From: Gemmatimonadota bacterium | GTDB taxonomy: Bacteria; Gemmatimonadota; Gemmatimonadetes; Gemmatimonadales; GWC2-71-9 | NCBI GenBank assembly: GCA_009692115.1 | Contig: SHZU01000001.1 | Location: forward strand, 388,345-421,597 | Direction of reading: 5' to 3' | Length of the DNA: 33,253 nucleotides | Part shown: positions 24,289 through 32,170 of the stretch, in pieces | Position numbering within the stretch: the stretch's first letter is position 1 | How the letters are laid out: each line of letters begins with the position of its first letter | Notes under the pieces: generated by a model | What the model saw: the letters and a program-made list of their open reading frames with translations, nothing else | What the model was told of the DNA's origin: nothing | The model's database searches: none | Program-made: the position numbers and the translations under genes

Positions 24289-25504
24289 ACGGGCGTTGAT
24301 GCCCCGCCTCGCCCACCTGACGGAGGGCCGGCTCGTCCTTCGCGACGGCGCCCGAACAGCAACGTTCGGCCGCGGTGCCGCCCAGCCGATCGAGGTGGTG
24401 GTCCACGACCGGCGGTTCTACCAATCGGTGGCGTTCGGCGGTCACATCGGCGCGGGCGAGGCCTATGCTGAAGGCTGGTGGACCACCGACGACCTGACCG
24501 GCCTGGTCCGGCTGCTGGCCCAGAATCGCGGCGCCCTCGACGGCTTAGAAACCGGCTGGGCTCGCCTTGCCCAACCGCTCCGGCGGCTCCTCCACGCCAT
24601 GAACCGGAACACCCGGAGCGGGAGCCGCCGGAACATCCAGGCCCACTACGACCTCAGCAACGATTTCTTCCAGACCTTCCTCGACGAGACCCTGACGTAC
24701 TCATGCGGGATCTTCGAGCAACCCGACATGACGATGAGCGAGGCCTCACTCGCCAAGTATGACCGTCTGGCCGCCTTGGTTGACCTCGGGCCGGACGATC
24801 ATGTCGTTGAAATCGGGACCGGCTGGGGCGGGTTCGCGGTCCGAGCCGCCGCCCGGTTCGGCTGCCGGGTCACCACCACCACGATTTCGGCGGAGCAGTT
24901 CCGGTTCGCGAGCCAGCGCGTAGCCGATGCCGGGCTGACCGACCGGGTCACGGTCCTCAACCGGGACTATCGCGATCTCGAGGGCTCCTTCGACAAGCTG
25001 GTCTCGATCGAGATGATCGAGGCGGTTGGCCATGAGCACTACGATACTTTTTTTGCCAAGTGTTCCGAGCTCCTCGCGCCCAACGGCCTGGCCGCGATCC
25101 AATCGATCACGATCCAGGACCATCTGTACGAGGCGGCCCGCCGCGAAGTGGACTTCATCAAGCGGCACATTTTCCCGGGCAGTTGTATTCCCTCTCGCGC
25201 GGTGCTCCGTCAGGCCGCCGAACGGATCGGGCTCACCTTGGTCCGGGCCGACGACATCGGCCGCCACTACGCCGAGACGTTGCGCCGGTGGCGAGCCAAC
25301 TTCCGGGCGAGCCACGACCGGATCACCGCGCTCGGATTCGACGACCGGTTCCAGCGCCTCTGGGACTTCTACTTCTGCTACTGCGAGGGCGGTTTCCTCG
25401 ACGGGGCTATCGGAAACGCCCAGTTGACCTTCGCCAAGGCCGCCGCGGCGGGCCGGCGGATCGTCGCGCCGGATGTGGCCAAGTTCGAGATGGTGGCCGG
25501 ATGA
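24263..25504 (+). CDS. Cyclopropane-fatty-acyl-phospholipid synthase family protein
   Basis: The 413 residues match COG2230 CFA synthases. They show HYDLSNDFFQTFLDE (128-142), TYSCGIF with Cys148, and the SAM-binding loop EIGTGWGG (183-190). SIEMIEAVGHEHYDTFF carries the acidic residue that helps bind catalytic bicarbonate. HIFPGSCIPS, HYAETLRRWR and FYFCYCEGGF, with a conserved Cys, follow. CFA synthases add a methylene from S-adenosylmethionine across acyl double bonds of membrane phospholipids. Where the E. coli enzyme has a His in LLHTIG, this protein has Gln (AIQSIT), as I recall for many bacterial homologues outside the classic enzyme. The product could be a cyclopropane or a methylated acyl chain. 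It overlaps both neighbours. Confidence 0.93.
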   Translation: MTLLTALAERALMPRLAHLTEGRLVLRDGARTATFGRGAAQPIEVVVHDRRFYQSVAFGGHIGAGEAYAEGWWTTDDLTGLVRLLAQNRGALDGLETGWARLAQPLRRLLHAMNRNTRSGSRRNIQAHYDLSNDFFQTFLDETLTYSCGIFEQPDMTMSEASLAKYDRLAALVDLGPDDHVVEIGTGWGGFAVRAAARFGCRVTTTTISAEQFRFASQRVADAGLTDRVTVLNRDYRDLEGSFDKLVSIEMIEAVGHEHYDTFFAKCSELLAPNGLAAIQSITIQDHLYEAARREVDFIKRHIFPGSCIPSRAVLRQAAERIGLTLVRADDIGRHYAETLRRWRANFRASHDRITALGFDDRFQRLWDFYFCYCEGGFLDGAIGNAQLTFAKAAAAGRRIVAPDVAKFEMVAG

Positions 25505-26532
25505 CGTCGCTGCTCAGGTCGGGCCTCGCGCTCGCCGAACGGGGGCTGGTTCCGACTCCGCTGCTCCGCCGGGCCATCCGCGGCCTCTGCGAAGATCGTC
25601 TCGACGAGCTCCGGACCGCGGGGGGCCTCGACCGGTTCATCGCGACGCTCGAGGGGGCGCCGATTGCGCTCCTCCCCGACCAGGCCAACGCCCAGCACTA
25701 CGAAGTGGCCAGCGACTTCTTCTCGCTGGTCCTCGGCCGCCGGCTCAAGTACTCATCCTGCCTCTATGGACCTGGCATCGACACGCTCGACGCCGCGGAG
25801 GAGGCGATGCTCGCGCTGACCTGCGAGCGCGCCATGCTCGAAGACGGGCAGGACGTGCTCGAACTCGGCTGCGGCTGGGGCTCGCTCTCGGCCTTCATGG
25901 CTCGCCGCTATCCGCGGTCCCGGATCGTGGCGGTATCCAACTCGGCCACCCAGCGCGCCTTCATCGAGGCGCGGCGGCTCCCGAACCTCGAGGTGCGGAC
26001 CGCGGACATGAACGGCTTCGATCCGGGCCGGCAGTTCGACCGGATCGTGAGTGTCGAGATGTTCGAACACATGCGGGACTGGCCCACGCTGCTTGGCCGG
26101 GTTGGCGGGTGGCTGCATCCGGCGGGCCGGCTCTTCGTGCATGTGTTCTGCCACGCCCGGGAGGCCTATCCCTTCGACACCGAGGGTGACGACAACTGGA
26201 TGGGGCGGTACTTCTTTTCCGGCGGGATGATGCCGGCGTACGACCTGCTGCCTCGGCTCGCGGGGCCGGCGCTCAGGCTCGAGGAGCGGTGGTGGGTCGA
26301 CGGGACCCACTACCAGCGCACCGCCGCCGGGTGGCGGGCGAATCAGGAGGCCCGCCGCGACGAGGTGCTCCGGGTGCTCCGGACCCACTACGGCCGCGAG
26401 GCGGGTCTCTGGTACCACCGCTGGCGGATGTTCTTCCTGGCGTGCGAAGAACTCTTCGGGTATCGAGGCGGCGCCGAGTGGGGCGTCGGCCACTACCGTC
26501 TGGTTAGGCCGCCGGCTTCGGGTACTGTTTGA
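25501..26532 (+). CDS. CFA-related SAM methyltransferase, coclaurine-N-methyltransferase-like
   Basis: The ATG at 25501 overlaps the previous stop (ATGA); 343 residues. It shares the CFA-synthase plan: HYEVASDFF (67-74), KYSSCLY, SAM loop ELGCGWGS (121-128), SVEMFEHM, HYQRTAAGW and a late Cys in FFLACEELFGY. Its C-terminal half (DNWMGRYFFSGGMMP at 231-245; ELFGYRGGAEWGVGHYRL at the end) resembles, from memory, plant coclaurine-type N-methyltransferases and their bacterial relatives more than true CFA synthases. This suggests simple methyl transfer, perhaps to the acyl chain handled by its neighbours. The substrate is unknown. The last 29 bases overlap the convergent S9 peptidase gene. Confidence 0.88.
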   Translation: MTSLLRSGLALAERGLVPTPLLRRAIRGLCEDRLDELRTAGGLDRFIATLEGAPIALLPDQANAQHYEVASDFFSLVLGRRLKYSSCLYGPGIDTLDAAEEAMLALTCERAMLEDGQDVLELGCGWGSLSAFMARRYPRSRIVAVSNSATQRAFIEARRLPNLEVRTADMNGFDPGRQFDRIVSVEMFEHMRDWPTLLGRVGGWLHPAGRLFVHVFCHAREAYPFDTEGDDNWMGRYFFSGGMMPAYDLLPRLAGPALRLEERWWVDGTHYQRTAAGWRANQEARRDEVLRVLRTHYGREAGLWYHRWRMFFLACEELFGYRGGAEWGVGHYRLVRPPASGTV

Positions 26533-28576
26533 ACCAGCTCATCATGTAGAGCATGGTCCGCATCCAGTTGGACGGCACCGACTCGGTGCCATGCCATTCG
26601 TTCTCGAACCGGAGCAGCTTGGTCGGAACCCCCCGGACCTTGAGTGCGGCGTAGAAGTCCTCGGTCTGCGGCATCGGGGTCCGCATGTCGAGCACGCCGG
26701 TCATCAAGAGCGTCGGGGTGTTGACGTTGCCCACGTACGCGAGGCTCGACTGCTTCCACCACGCCATCGGGTCTTCCCAGAACGGCTTGTCGAAGAAGGC
26801 GTAGGCGAAATACGGCACGTCGGCGTTGCCGGCCATGCCGATCCAATTGGTGACCGGGCAGCGCACCGCCGCCGCCGCGAACCGGTTGGTATGGCCGATC
26901 ATCCAGCTCGAAAGCGCTCCGCCGCCGCTGCACCCCGACACATACAACTGCTTCGAATCGACGTAGCCGCGGCCCAGCACGGTGTCGACGCCCGCCATCA
27001 GGTCATCGTAGTCGGGCCCCGGGTAGGACTTTTCAATCGTCCGGACGAAGGCATCGCCGTAGCCGGTGGAGCCGCGCGGGTTGAGGTAGAGCACCACGTA
27101 CCCGTTGGCCGCGAACGTCTGCCACATCATGTCGAAGCCGACGCCGTACATGCCCTGGGGGCCGCCATGGATCTCGAGCAGCATCGGATACTTCTTAGCC
27201 GGATCGAAGAACGGCGGCTTGACGATCCACCCCTGGATCTTGGCCCCGCCGGTCGACGGGTACCAAATCTCCTCGGCGGTCGCGAGTTTCTTGCCCTGGA
27301 GCAGGTCGTCGTTCACTTGGGTCAACTGGGTGATCTGAACGGCACCTTTCTTGTCGGCCGTCATTCGCACCACGTCGCCGGGTTGCTGGAAGTTCGACCG
27401 GATCCCGACCATTTCACCGGTCCGGGCGATGCTCGACACCGAGAGGGAGTGATTGCCGGTCGTGAGATACCGCGGCGGGCCGGCCAGCGGCACGAAGAGG
27501 ACGTTTTCAGTGCCCCGGTCTCCGGGGGCGACGTAGAGGCCGCTACCGTCGGGGGCCCAAAGCGCATCGGCCCCGCCAAAGGCGCCCATTTCCCGGTCAA
27601 TGGCTCGGGTCAGATCCCGGCTGCCGGAGCCATCGATGTTCATCACGTAGAGATCGGCGGTCTGCCACACGACCGGCAACAGCTCCCGGCCCGCGAAGGC
27701 CACCATCTTGCCGTCCGGAGACACCCGGGGCGCCATCCACGAACCCTTGACCGTCGTGAGTTTCTTCAGGGTGCCCGACCCTACGTCGACCGCGTAAATA
27801 TTCGACTCGCGGAAGTTCCGGTCCGAGTTCGGCTCGGCAAAGCCGTCGAAGAGAATTGCCTGGCCGTCCGGAGTCCAGCTGTGGCTTCCGCCGACGATCA
27901 TGCCATCGAACGCGGCCCCGACGCTCCAGTCTCCGCGGGTGATCTGGCGCGGCGACCCGCCATCGGCCGGCACCACGAACAGATGGGTGAACCCCGGATC
28001 GGTGTAGCCTTGGTGGTCGGCCCGGTAGTGAAGCCGGTCCGCCACCCGCGGCGCCGGGGTCCACTTGGCGTTCGGCGGCGGGGCCGGCATCTCGATAGCC
28101 CACTCGGATGACTTCGCGACCAAGCTCGTGAACGAGATCCACTTGCCGTCCGGCGACCAGGTGAGGTTCCCCGGCGACTCGGTCAGCCGGGTGATCTGGG
28201 TCGTAGCCCCTTCCGCATCCATATATCGGACGAAGATCTGGGCGCCCTTCGGATTCTCGGAGGCCGCCACATACGCAATCCGGGTGCCGTCCGGCGACCA
28301 GACCGCCCCGCCACCCGTCAACAAGAACCGATTCTTGGTGCCGTCGGCGTTCATCTGCCAGATGGCGCCGCTCCAGGTGTCGTTGACCTTGTCGACGAAC
28401 CCGCGCGAATAGAGCACCGTCTTCCCGTCCGGGGAGATCTCCGGGCTCCCGACCCGTTCGAAATCGAGATAGTCGGCCACGCTGAGGGTTGGGCCGGCCG
28501 GTTGGGCCGAGACCGATCCCCGCGGCGCCACGGCGGCCGCCAGGGTCACGAGCACTCCGATTCGAGTCATCAGCAT
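26504..28576 (-). CDS. S9 family peptidase (second copy), exported
   Basis: The ATG at 28576 has GGGAG 5-6 bases upstream; the 690-residue protein begins with a signal peptide (about 1-25, ending SVSAQ). The N-terminal propeller has repeated SPDG/TPDG turns (ISPDGKTVLYS, WSPDGKWISFT, WTPDGQAILF). The hydrolase domain has Ser550 in SGCSGGG, Asp630 in GVLDMRTPM and His662 in NEWHGTES, a complete triad. The nucleophile loop GCSGGG differs from the GGSYGG of the other S9 peptidase at 8052-10175, so they belong to different S9 branches. It likely degrades peptides in the periplasm. A small NTF2-like gene lies 29 bases upstream. Confidence 0.94.
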   Translation of the reverse strand: MLMTRIGVLVTLAAAVAPRGSVSAQPAGPTLSVADYLDFERVGSPEISPDGKTVLYSRGFVDKVNDTWSGAIWQMNADGTKNRFLLTGGGAVWSPDGTRIAYVAASENPKGAQIFVRYMDAEGATTQITRLTESPGNLTWSPDGKWISFTSLVAKSSEWAIEMPAPPPNAKWTPAPRVADRLHYRADHQGYTDPGFTHLFVVPADGGSPRQITRGDWSVGAAFDGMIVGGSHSWTPDGQAILFDGFAEPNSDRNFRESNIYAVDVGSGTLKKLTTVKGSWMAPRVSPDGKMVAFAGRELLPVVWQTADLYVMNIDGSGSRDLTRAIDREMGAFGGADALWAPDGSGLYVAPGDRGTENVLFVPLAGPPRYLTTGNHSLSVSSIARTGEMVGIRSNFQQPGDVVRMTADKKGAVQITQLTQVNDDLLQGKKLATAEEIWYPSTGGAKIQGWIVKPPFFDPAKKYPMLLEIHGGPQGMYGVGFDMMWQTFAANGYVVLYLNPRGSTGYGDAFVRTIEKSYPGPDYDDLMAGVDTVLGRGYVDSKQLYVSGCSGGGALSSWMIGHTNRFAAAAVRCPVTNWIGMAGNADVPYFAYAFFDKPFWEDPMAWWKQSSLAYVGNVNTPTLLMTGVLDMRTPMPQTEDFYAALKVRGVPTKLLRFENEWHGTESVPSNWMRTMLYMMSWFKQYPKPAA

Positions 28577-28605
28577 TCTGTCTCCCTAAATTTGAATTGG
28601 TCTGC

Positions 28606-29076
28606 TCAGTGCGGCAGTTGGTTCCAGGCAGCCTCGGTGATGGCGTCGAGCTGGCGCTCCATCACGATCTGCCAGCGGCCATTCGTCTTGACCAGCAGAG
28701 TCTCCATCCGGCGAATACTCGGCGTCTGCTTGCCGGCGCGGTCCGTGGTCGTGTACTTGAACGCCCCGATCTCAAACGCCGTCGTGGCATCATCCTGCCG
28801 CTTGTCGAACCGGAGTTCCACGGTGGCCCGGACCCCGTCCTTCTTGGCCGTCACCATGTCCTTGCCCCAATCCGCTAGCGTCGTGGCGATCGGCTTGGTG
28901 CCGGTGTTGCTGACCAGGACCGCCGCTGGATGATAGGTCCGGCCCATGGCGACAATGTCGCCGGCCACGACAGATGCCGCCACCGCCGACCACACCTGCG
29001 CGTCGATTTCGGCGCTGGTGGGACTGCCCGCGGGCAAGCTGAGCGCAACCAGGGAAACCAGGGCAAGTCGCAGCAT
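28606..29076 (-). CDS. Exported NTF2-like (DUF4440/SnoaL-type) protein
   Basis: This 156-residue protein starts at 29076 with AAAGG about 8 bases upstream and a signal peptide (MLRLALVSLVALSLPAGSPTSA). The mature part has the alpha-plus-beta cone layout of the NTF2 superfamily: IDAQVWSAVAASVVAGDIVAMGRTYHPAAVLVS, then beta strands, ending KTNGRWQIVMERQLDAI. Such proteins are usually small-ligand binding or enzymatic pockets; no catalytic residues can be assigned. It sits between an S9 and an M14 peptidase and may share their transcript. Confidence 0.8.
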   Translation of the reverse strand: MLRLALVSLVALSLPAGSPTSAEIDAQVWSAVAASVVAGDIVAMGRTYHPAAVLVSNTGTKPIATTLADWGKDMVTAKKDGVRATVELRFDKRQDDATTAFEIGAFKYTTTDRAGKQTPSIRRMETLLVKTNGRWQIVMERQLDAITEAAWNQLPH

Positions 29077-29132
29077 GGGTGAACCTTTTAGTCAGTGGTT
29101 GGATGGTGATGGTCGGGGAAGCTACCCCGGCC

Positions 29133-30407
29133 TCAGGGTAGCCGCCCAAGTTCTTTCGACGCCGGATCGGCGGATTCCCGAATGATGAAGCGCGCCGGCG
29201 ACCCGATCGGAACCCAGACCCGCCCGCCGGCCTGGAGGACCGCATCCGGCATCGGATGCAGGAATCGCCCTGACAAGTCGAGGGTATCGAGGGCAACCGT
29301 CCCCTCGAGATCGCCAACCTCCCGGACCCGGCCACCAACCCGGGCCACCGAATCGTCGAAGTTGATCGCCACATCGGCCCGGAGCGCCCCCGCACCCGGC
29401 ACGACGAGCGAGCCTCCCACCACCAAGAGATCGGAGGCCCCGCCCTGATTGAAGGGCAACGACTCGTACGCCGCCGGGTCGGCCCGCTCGTAACTCCGGG
29501 CGGCAATCGCTTCCAGCACGCCGAGAATCGCCGCGGCGTTCAGGGTCCGAAGTCGTTGCTTCTGGGGGTCGCCGGTCAGGGCGCCGCTCTCGATCAGCAC
29601 GGTGCTGGTCCCCCAAGCCTGCATCAGGTCGCCAAACGCCCGGGGATTGAAGGTGTCGTCATACCGCGCGATCCGGCCGCCGACCGCGTGACCGAAATCG
29701 GTGGCGAGCCAGGCCGCCACTTGCCGAGCCCGACTCCGGACTGGTCCATAACTCCGCGCCTGATCCGCCGGCGGCGGTAGCAACGCGATGGCCGCCTGCT
29801 CGCCCTGCCCGACCCGGGTTCGGGCGTTTTGATCGTGGAGATTGAATCCGAAATCCGGCTCGATCCGGTCGTGGACCGCCTTGAGCACCCGGGCTTCCGG
29901 ACTACTGAGCCGGCGGACATCCCGGTTGATGTCGATGCCCGCCGCATTCTCCCGCTGGAAGACCTCGGCGCCATCGGGATTGAGCATCGGGAGAAAGGTG
30001 ACCGTCAGATCACGGGCCACCCGGTCGCGCAGCGGGCTCGCCTCGGTCGAGGCGAGAAACGCCAAGACATCCGCTAGGGCCATCGTGGCGGTGGCCTCGT
30101 CGCCGTGCATTTGCGACCAGAGGAACACTTTGACCGGGCCGGCGCCAAAGGTGACCGTGCGGAGTTCCCGCCCCTGCATCGAGCGGCCCACCTCGGTGAC
30201 GACGAATCGGTCCGAGGCGAGCGCGGGCGCCACCGCGCGCCAGAACTGGTCGTGGGTGAACCGGCGCTGGCCGATCGCTCCGATCTGGAATCGCTCGGCG
30301 AGGGTGACTCGATCGGCCCAAGCCGTTTGGCCGGCGAGCGGCATCGGGGTTCCTCCGAGCGTCAACGCCGTCAGGACCCAAGCCCCGGCACTCCGAGTAC
30401 GATTCAT
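29133..30407 (-). CDS. M14 family zinc carboxypeptidase, exported
   Basis: This 424-residue protein has a signal peptide (about 1-27, ending LAGQ). All M14 landmarks are in place: zinc ligands His101 and Glu104 in QMHGDE and His191 in FNLHDQ, the substrate pair Asn161-Arg162 in DINRDVRR, NPDG at 143-146, and the catalytic Glu273 in VLIESGA. Family members remove C-terminal residues from peptides or from cell-wall stem peptides. The C-terminal 120 residues form an extra, beta-rich domain of unknown role. The start at 30407 has GAGGG directly adjoining it, closer than usual, so its use as a ribosome-binding site is uncertain. Together with the S9 enzyme it suggests periplasmic peptide breakdown. 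Confidence 0.93.
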   Translation of the reverse strand: MNRTRSAGAWVLTALTLGGTPMPLAGQTAWADRVTLAERFQIGAIGQRRFTHDQFWRAVAPALASDRFVVTEVGRSMQGRELRTVTFGAGPVKVFLWSQMHGDEATATMALADVLAFLASTEASPLRDRVARDLTVTFLPMLNPDGAEVFQRENAAGIDINRDVRRLSSPEARVLKAVHDRIEPDFGFNLHDQNARTRVGQGEQAAIALLPPPADQARSYGPVRSRARQVAAWLATDFGHAVGGRIARYDDTFNPRAFGDLMQAWGTSTVLIESGALTGDPQKQRLRTLNAAAILGVLEAIAARSYERADPAAYESLPFNQGGASDLLVVGGSLVVPGAGALRADVAINFDDSVARVGGRVREVGDLEGTVALDTLDLSGRFLHPMPDAVLQAGGRVWVPIGSPARFIIRESADPASKELGRLP

Positions 30408-30471
30408 CCCTCATCGTACGGCGTCCGGAGCCCTCGGCGCAAGAGACCGACCTGCCCCTTTGGCCGAGACC

Positions 30472-31011
30472 TCAGTAGCCGGCAGCCAACCCAAAGCCCC
30501 GCGGCTCCGTCACGTCGCGATCGTACGCGCCGAGGTCGAACGACGGACAGAAACCGGTGGTGGTCCCGATCGGCTGTCCGGCGGTGACCCGGGTTCCGGG
30601 GACCATGCCCGGCAAGAGCAACACGTGATCGTAGTAGTAGTGGAAGGTCTTCGTCATCTGGATGTCGACCTTGGTGTCGCCGCGCGCCTCGGTCCCCAAG
30701 ACGAACGTGATGACGCCACTCCCAGCCGCGTCGATCGGGCGCTTGCGGCAGTCATTGTGCTGCTGATTGCCGCCGTAGGGGTCGACGAACGAGATATAGA
30801 CATGATCGGTCGGCAGGGTGTGGCCCGGAGGGCCGATCTTGCCGAGCGGAGTGACGGCGATGACCGATGCAGTGTCGATCGGCGATACCGACAGCACGCC
30901 GGGGCCAGTGATCGTGAGGCCGTAGGGGTTGATCCCTTCGGGGTCAGTGGGTCCGGTACCGCCGCTCCCCCCGCCACAGGTGGGAAGGGCAAAGAGGAGG
31001 CCGGCGCTCAG
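30472..31011 (-). pseudogene. M23-like lipoprotein lacking a start codon
   Basis: The frame reads LSAGLLFALPTCGGGSGGTG from 31011, which looks like the end of a lipoprotein signal with lipobox LPTC. No ATG, GTG or TTG lies in frame between there and the neighbouring AlkD-like gene; only a CTG is available at 31011. The mature domain resembles the M23/LytM beta-fold (HYYYDHVLLLPGMVPGTRVTAGQPIGTT, then FDLGAYDRDV). The usual full set of zinc ligands (HxxxD and HxH) is not obvious, so enzymatic activity is doubtful. The 3' end is intact. The first clean internal start, GTG at 30897, would remove the signal and give 141 residues. I infer that the first codons were lost at a junction near 31015. 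Confidence 0.55.
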
Positions 31012-31226
31012 GGAACGGGGGTGGCGAGGATCCGGGCATCGTGGTTGCCGGTAGCCCAGAGCGCCTCGGCCAGCGCCTGATCGACCTTGATGGTCTTGAC
31101 GAGTTTGCCGAGCACGGCATAGCTCACGCCGAACATCGGACTGGTGATGCCGTGGCGTCCGTAGGTCTTCCGGGTTTGCGCCGACCCGGCCTTCTCCAAC
31201 TGTGCCAACACGTCGTCGAGTGTCAT
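31008..31226 (-). pseudogene. AlkD-like DNA alkylation repair protein, truncated
   Basis: The ATG at 31226 lies 4 bases after the psd stop. The 72 residues (MTLDDVLAQLEKAGSAQTRKTYGRHG, split across a turn, then FGVSYAVLGKLVKTIKVDQALAEALWATGNHDARILAT) match the N-terminus of the DNA alkylation repair family (PF08713), whose full members have about 220-240 residues. Just where homologues continue into the next HEAT-like helix the frame reads PVP and stops. The enzyme is therefore cut to one third and cannot fold as an AlkD glycosylase. The breakpoint coincides with the missing start of the next gene. Confidence 0.7.
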
Positions 31227-31230
31227 GGCC

Positions 31231-32079
31231 CTAAGCTCCGCTCGAAACAACGCCCATCCGCCGGCCAAGGACCGACGGGGCTTGGTGGTCGAACCGATCG
31301 AGATTCACGGCCCCTTCCGGGAACAGGAGGATCACGGTGGAGCCGTAGTTGAAGCGGGCCATTTCGGCGAACCGCTCCAATCGGATGTTTTGCCCCCGGA
31401 AAACGGTCCGCTTGGGTTGGTCGGCGTACTCCGGAATATTGACACCGTTCCACACCGTTGCCACACCCGACACCAATAGCGCGCCGACCATCACCGAGCA
31501 CATCGGCCCCAAGTCAGTGTCGAAGTGGCACACCAGCCGCTCGTTCCTGGCAAACAGCCGCGGCACATCGGCCACCGTACCCGGTGACACGCTGAACAGG
31601 CGCCCGGGCACGTGCAGCGTTTCGGCTAAGGTACCGGTCCACGGCATGTGGACGCGGTGATAGTCGCGGGGCGAGAGATAGATGTTCATGAACGAGCCGT
31701 TCCGATACGCCGACGCCAAATCGGCGTCCCCGAGCAGCTCGGCGGCGGTGTAGTCGTGGCCCTTGGCCTGGAAGATTCGTCCGTTCTCGATTCGGCCACA
31801 CTGGCTGACCTTGCCGTCGGCCGGCATCAACAGGGTCTTCGGATCAGGGTCCGGTACCCGGGCGCCGGGCTTCAGTGCGCGGGTGAAGAAGGCGCCGAAA
31901 CTCGGGTAGTTGTCGGGGTTCGGATCGGCCGCTTCGCCCAGGTTGACATCGAAGTTGGCCAACACGGCCCGGATGACCCGGCGTTTGATCCAGGGAGTTT
32001 CCGACTGAGCAATCCGGCAGGCCAGGTCCGACAGAAAGCGATGGGGCAGCAGATACTGCGCCAGGGACGACACTTTCAT
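31231..32079 (-). CDS. psd: Phosphatidylserine decarboxylase proenzyme
   Basis: The protein has 282 residues from the ATG at 32079 (an ATG at 32082 is equally possible; GGAG lies just upstream). Family motifs are all present: FFTRALKPG, the catalytic MPADGKVSQ (Asp88), [11 protein letters not shown] (His144), [18 protein letters not shown], and the self-cleavage site YGST. There Ser247 becomes the pyruvoyl group after cleavage between Gly246 and Ser247. The site is YGST rather than the more common LGST. The enzyme makes phosphatidylethanolamine from phosphatidylserine at the inner membrane. No phosphatidylserine synthase gene is adjacent. Confidence 0.96.
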   Translation of the reverse strand: MKVSSLAQYLLPHRFLSDLACRIAQSETPWIKRRVIRAVLANFDVNLGEAADPNPDNYPSFGAFFTRALKPGARVPDPDPKTLLMPADGKVSQCGRIENGRIFQAKGHDYTAAELLGDADLASAYRNGSFMNIYLSPRDYHRVHMPWTGTLAETLHVPGRLFSVSPGTVADVPRLFARNERLVCHFDTDLGPMCSVMVGALLVSGVATVWNGVNIPEYADQPKRTVFRGQNIRLERFAEMARFNYGSTVILLFPEGAVNLDRFDHQAPSVLGRRMGVVSSGA

Positions 32080-32106
32080 CATGCTCCAAGGTAACAACCC
32101 GGATAG

Positions 32107-32135
32107 TTGATCGGACCCCCGCGATCCCGTAGCTT
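32107..32135 (+). promoter_or_regulatory. Weak candidate promoter for the Ig-like gene
   Basis: TTGATC (32107-32112) and TAGCTT (32130-32135) are 17 bases apart in the 91-base gap between divergent psd and the Ig-like gene, and would give a leader of about 30 bases. Both boxes are imperfect, so this is tentative. Confidence 0.3.
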
Positions 32136-32170
32136 CACTCATCCTGCGTCCCCTTCCGGAGCCCGTCCCC

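Noticed and set aside
26591-28111. A 1.5-kb open frame antisense to the second S9 peptidase.
   Set aside because: The S9 frame has a signal peptide, propeller turns and a full triad. The antisense product is His/Arg/Val-rich with no recognisable domain.
29842-31080. A 412-codon plus-strand frame crossing the M14, lipoprotein and AlkD loci.
   Set aside because: It is antisense to the M14 zinc-site region and lacks domain character.
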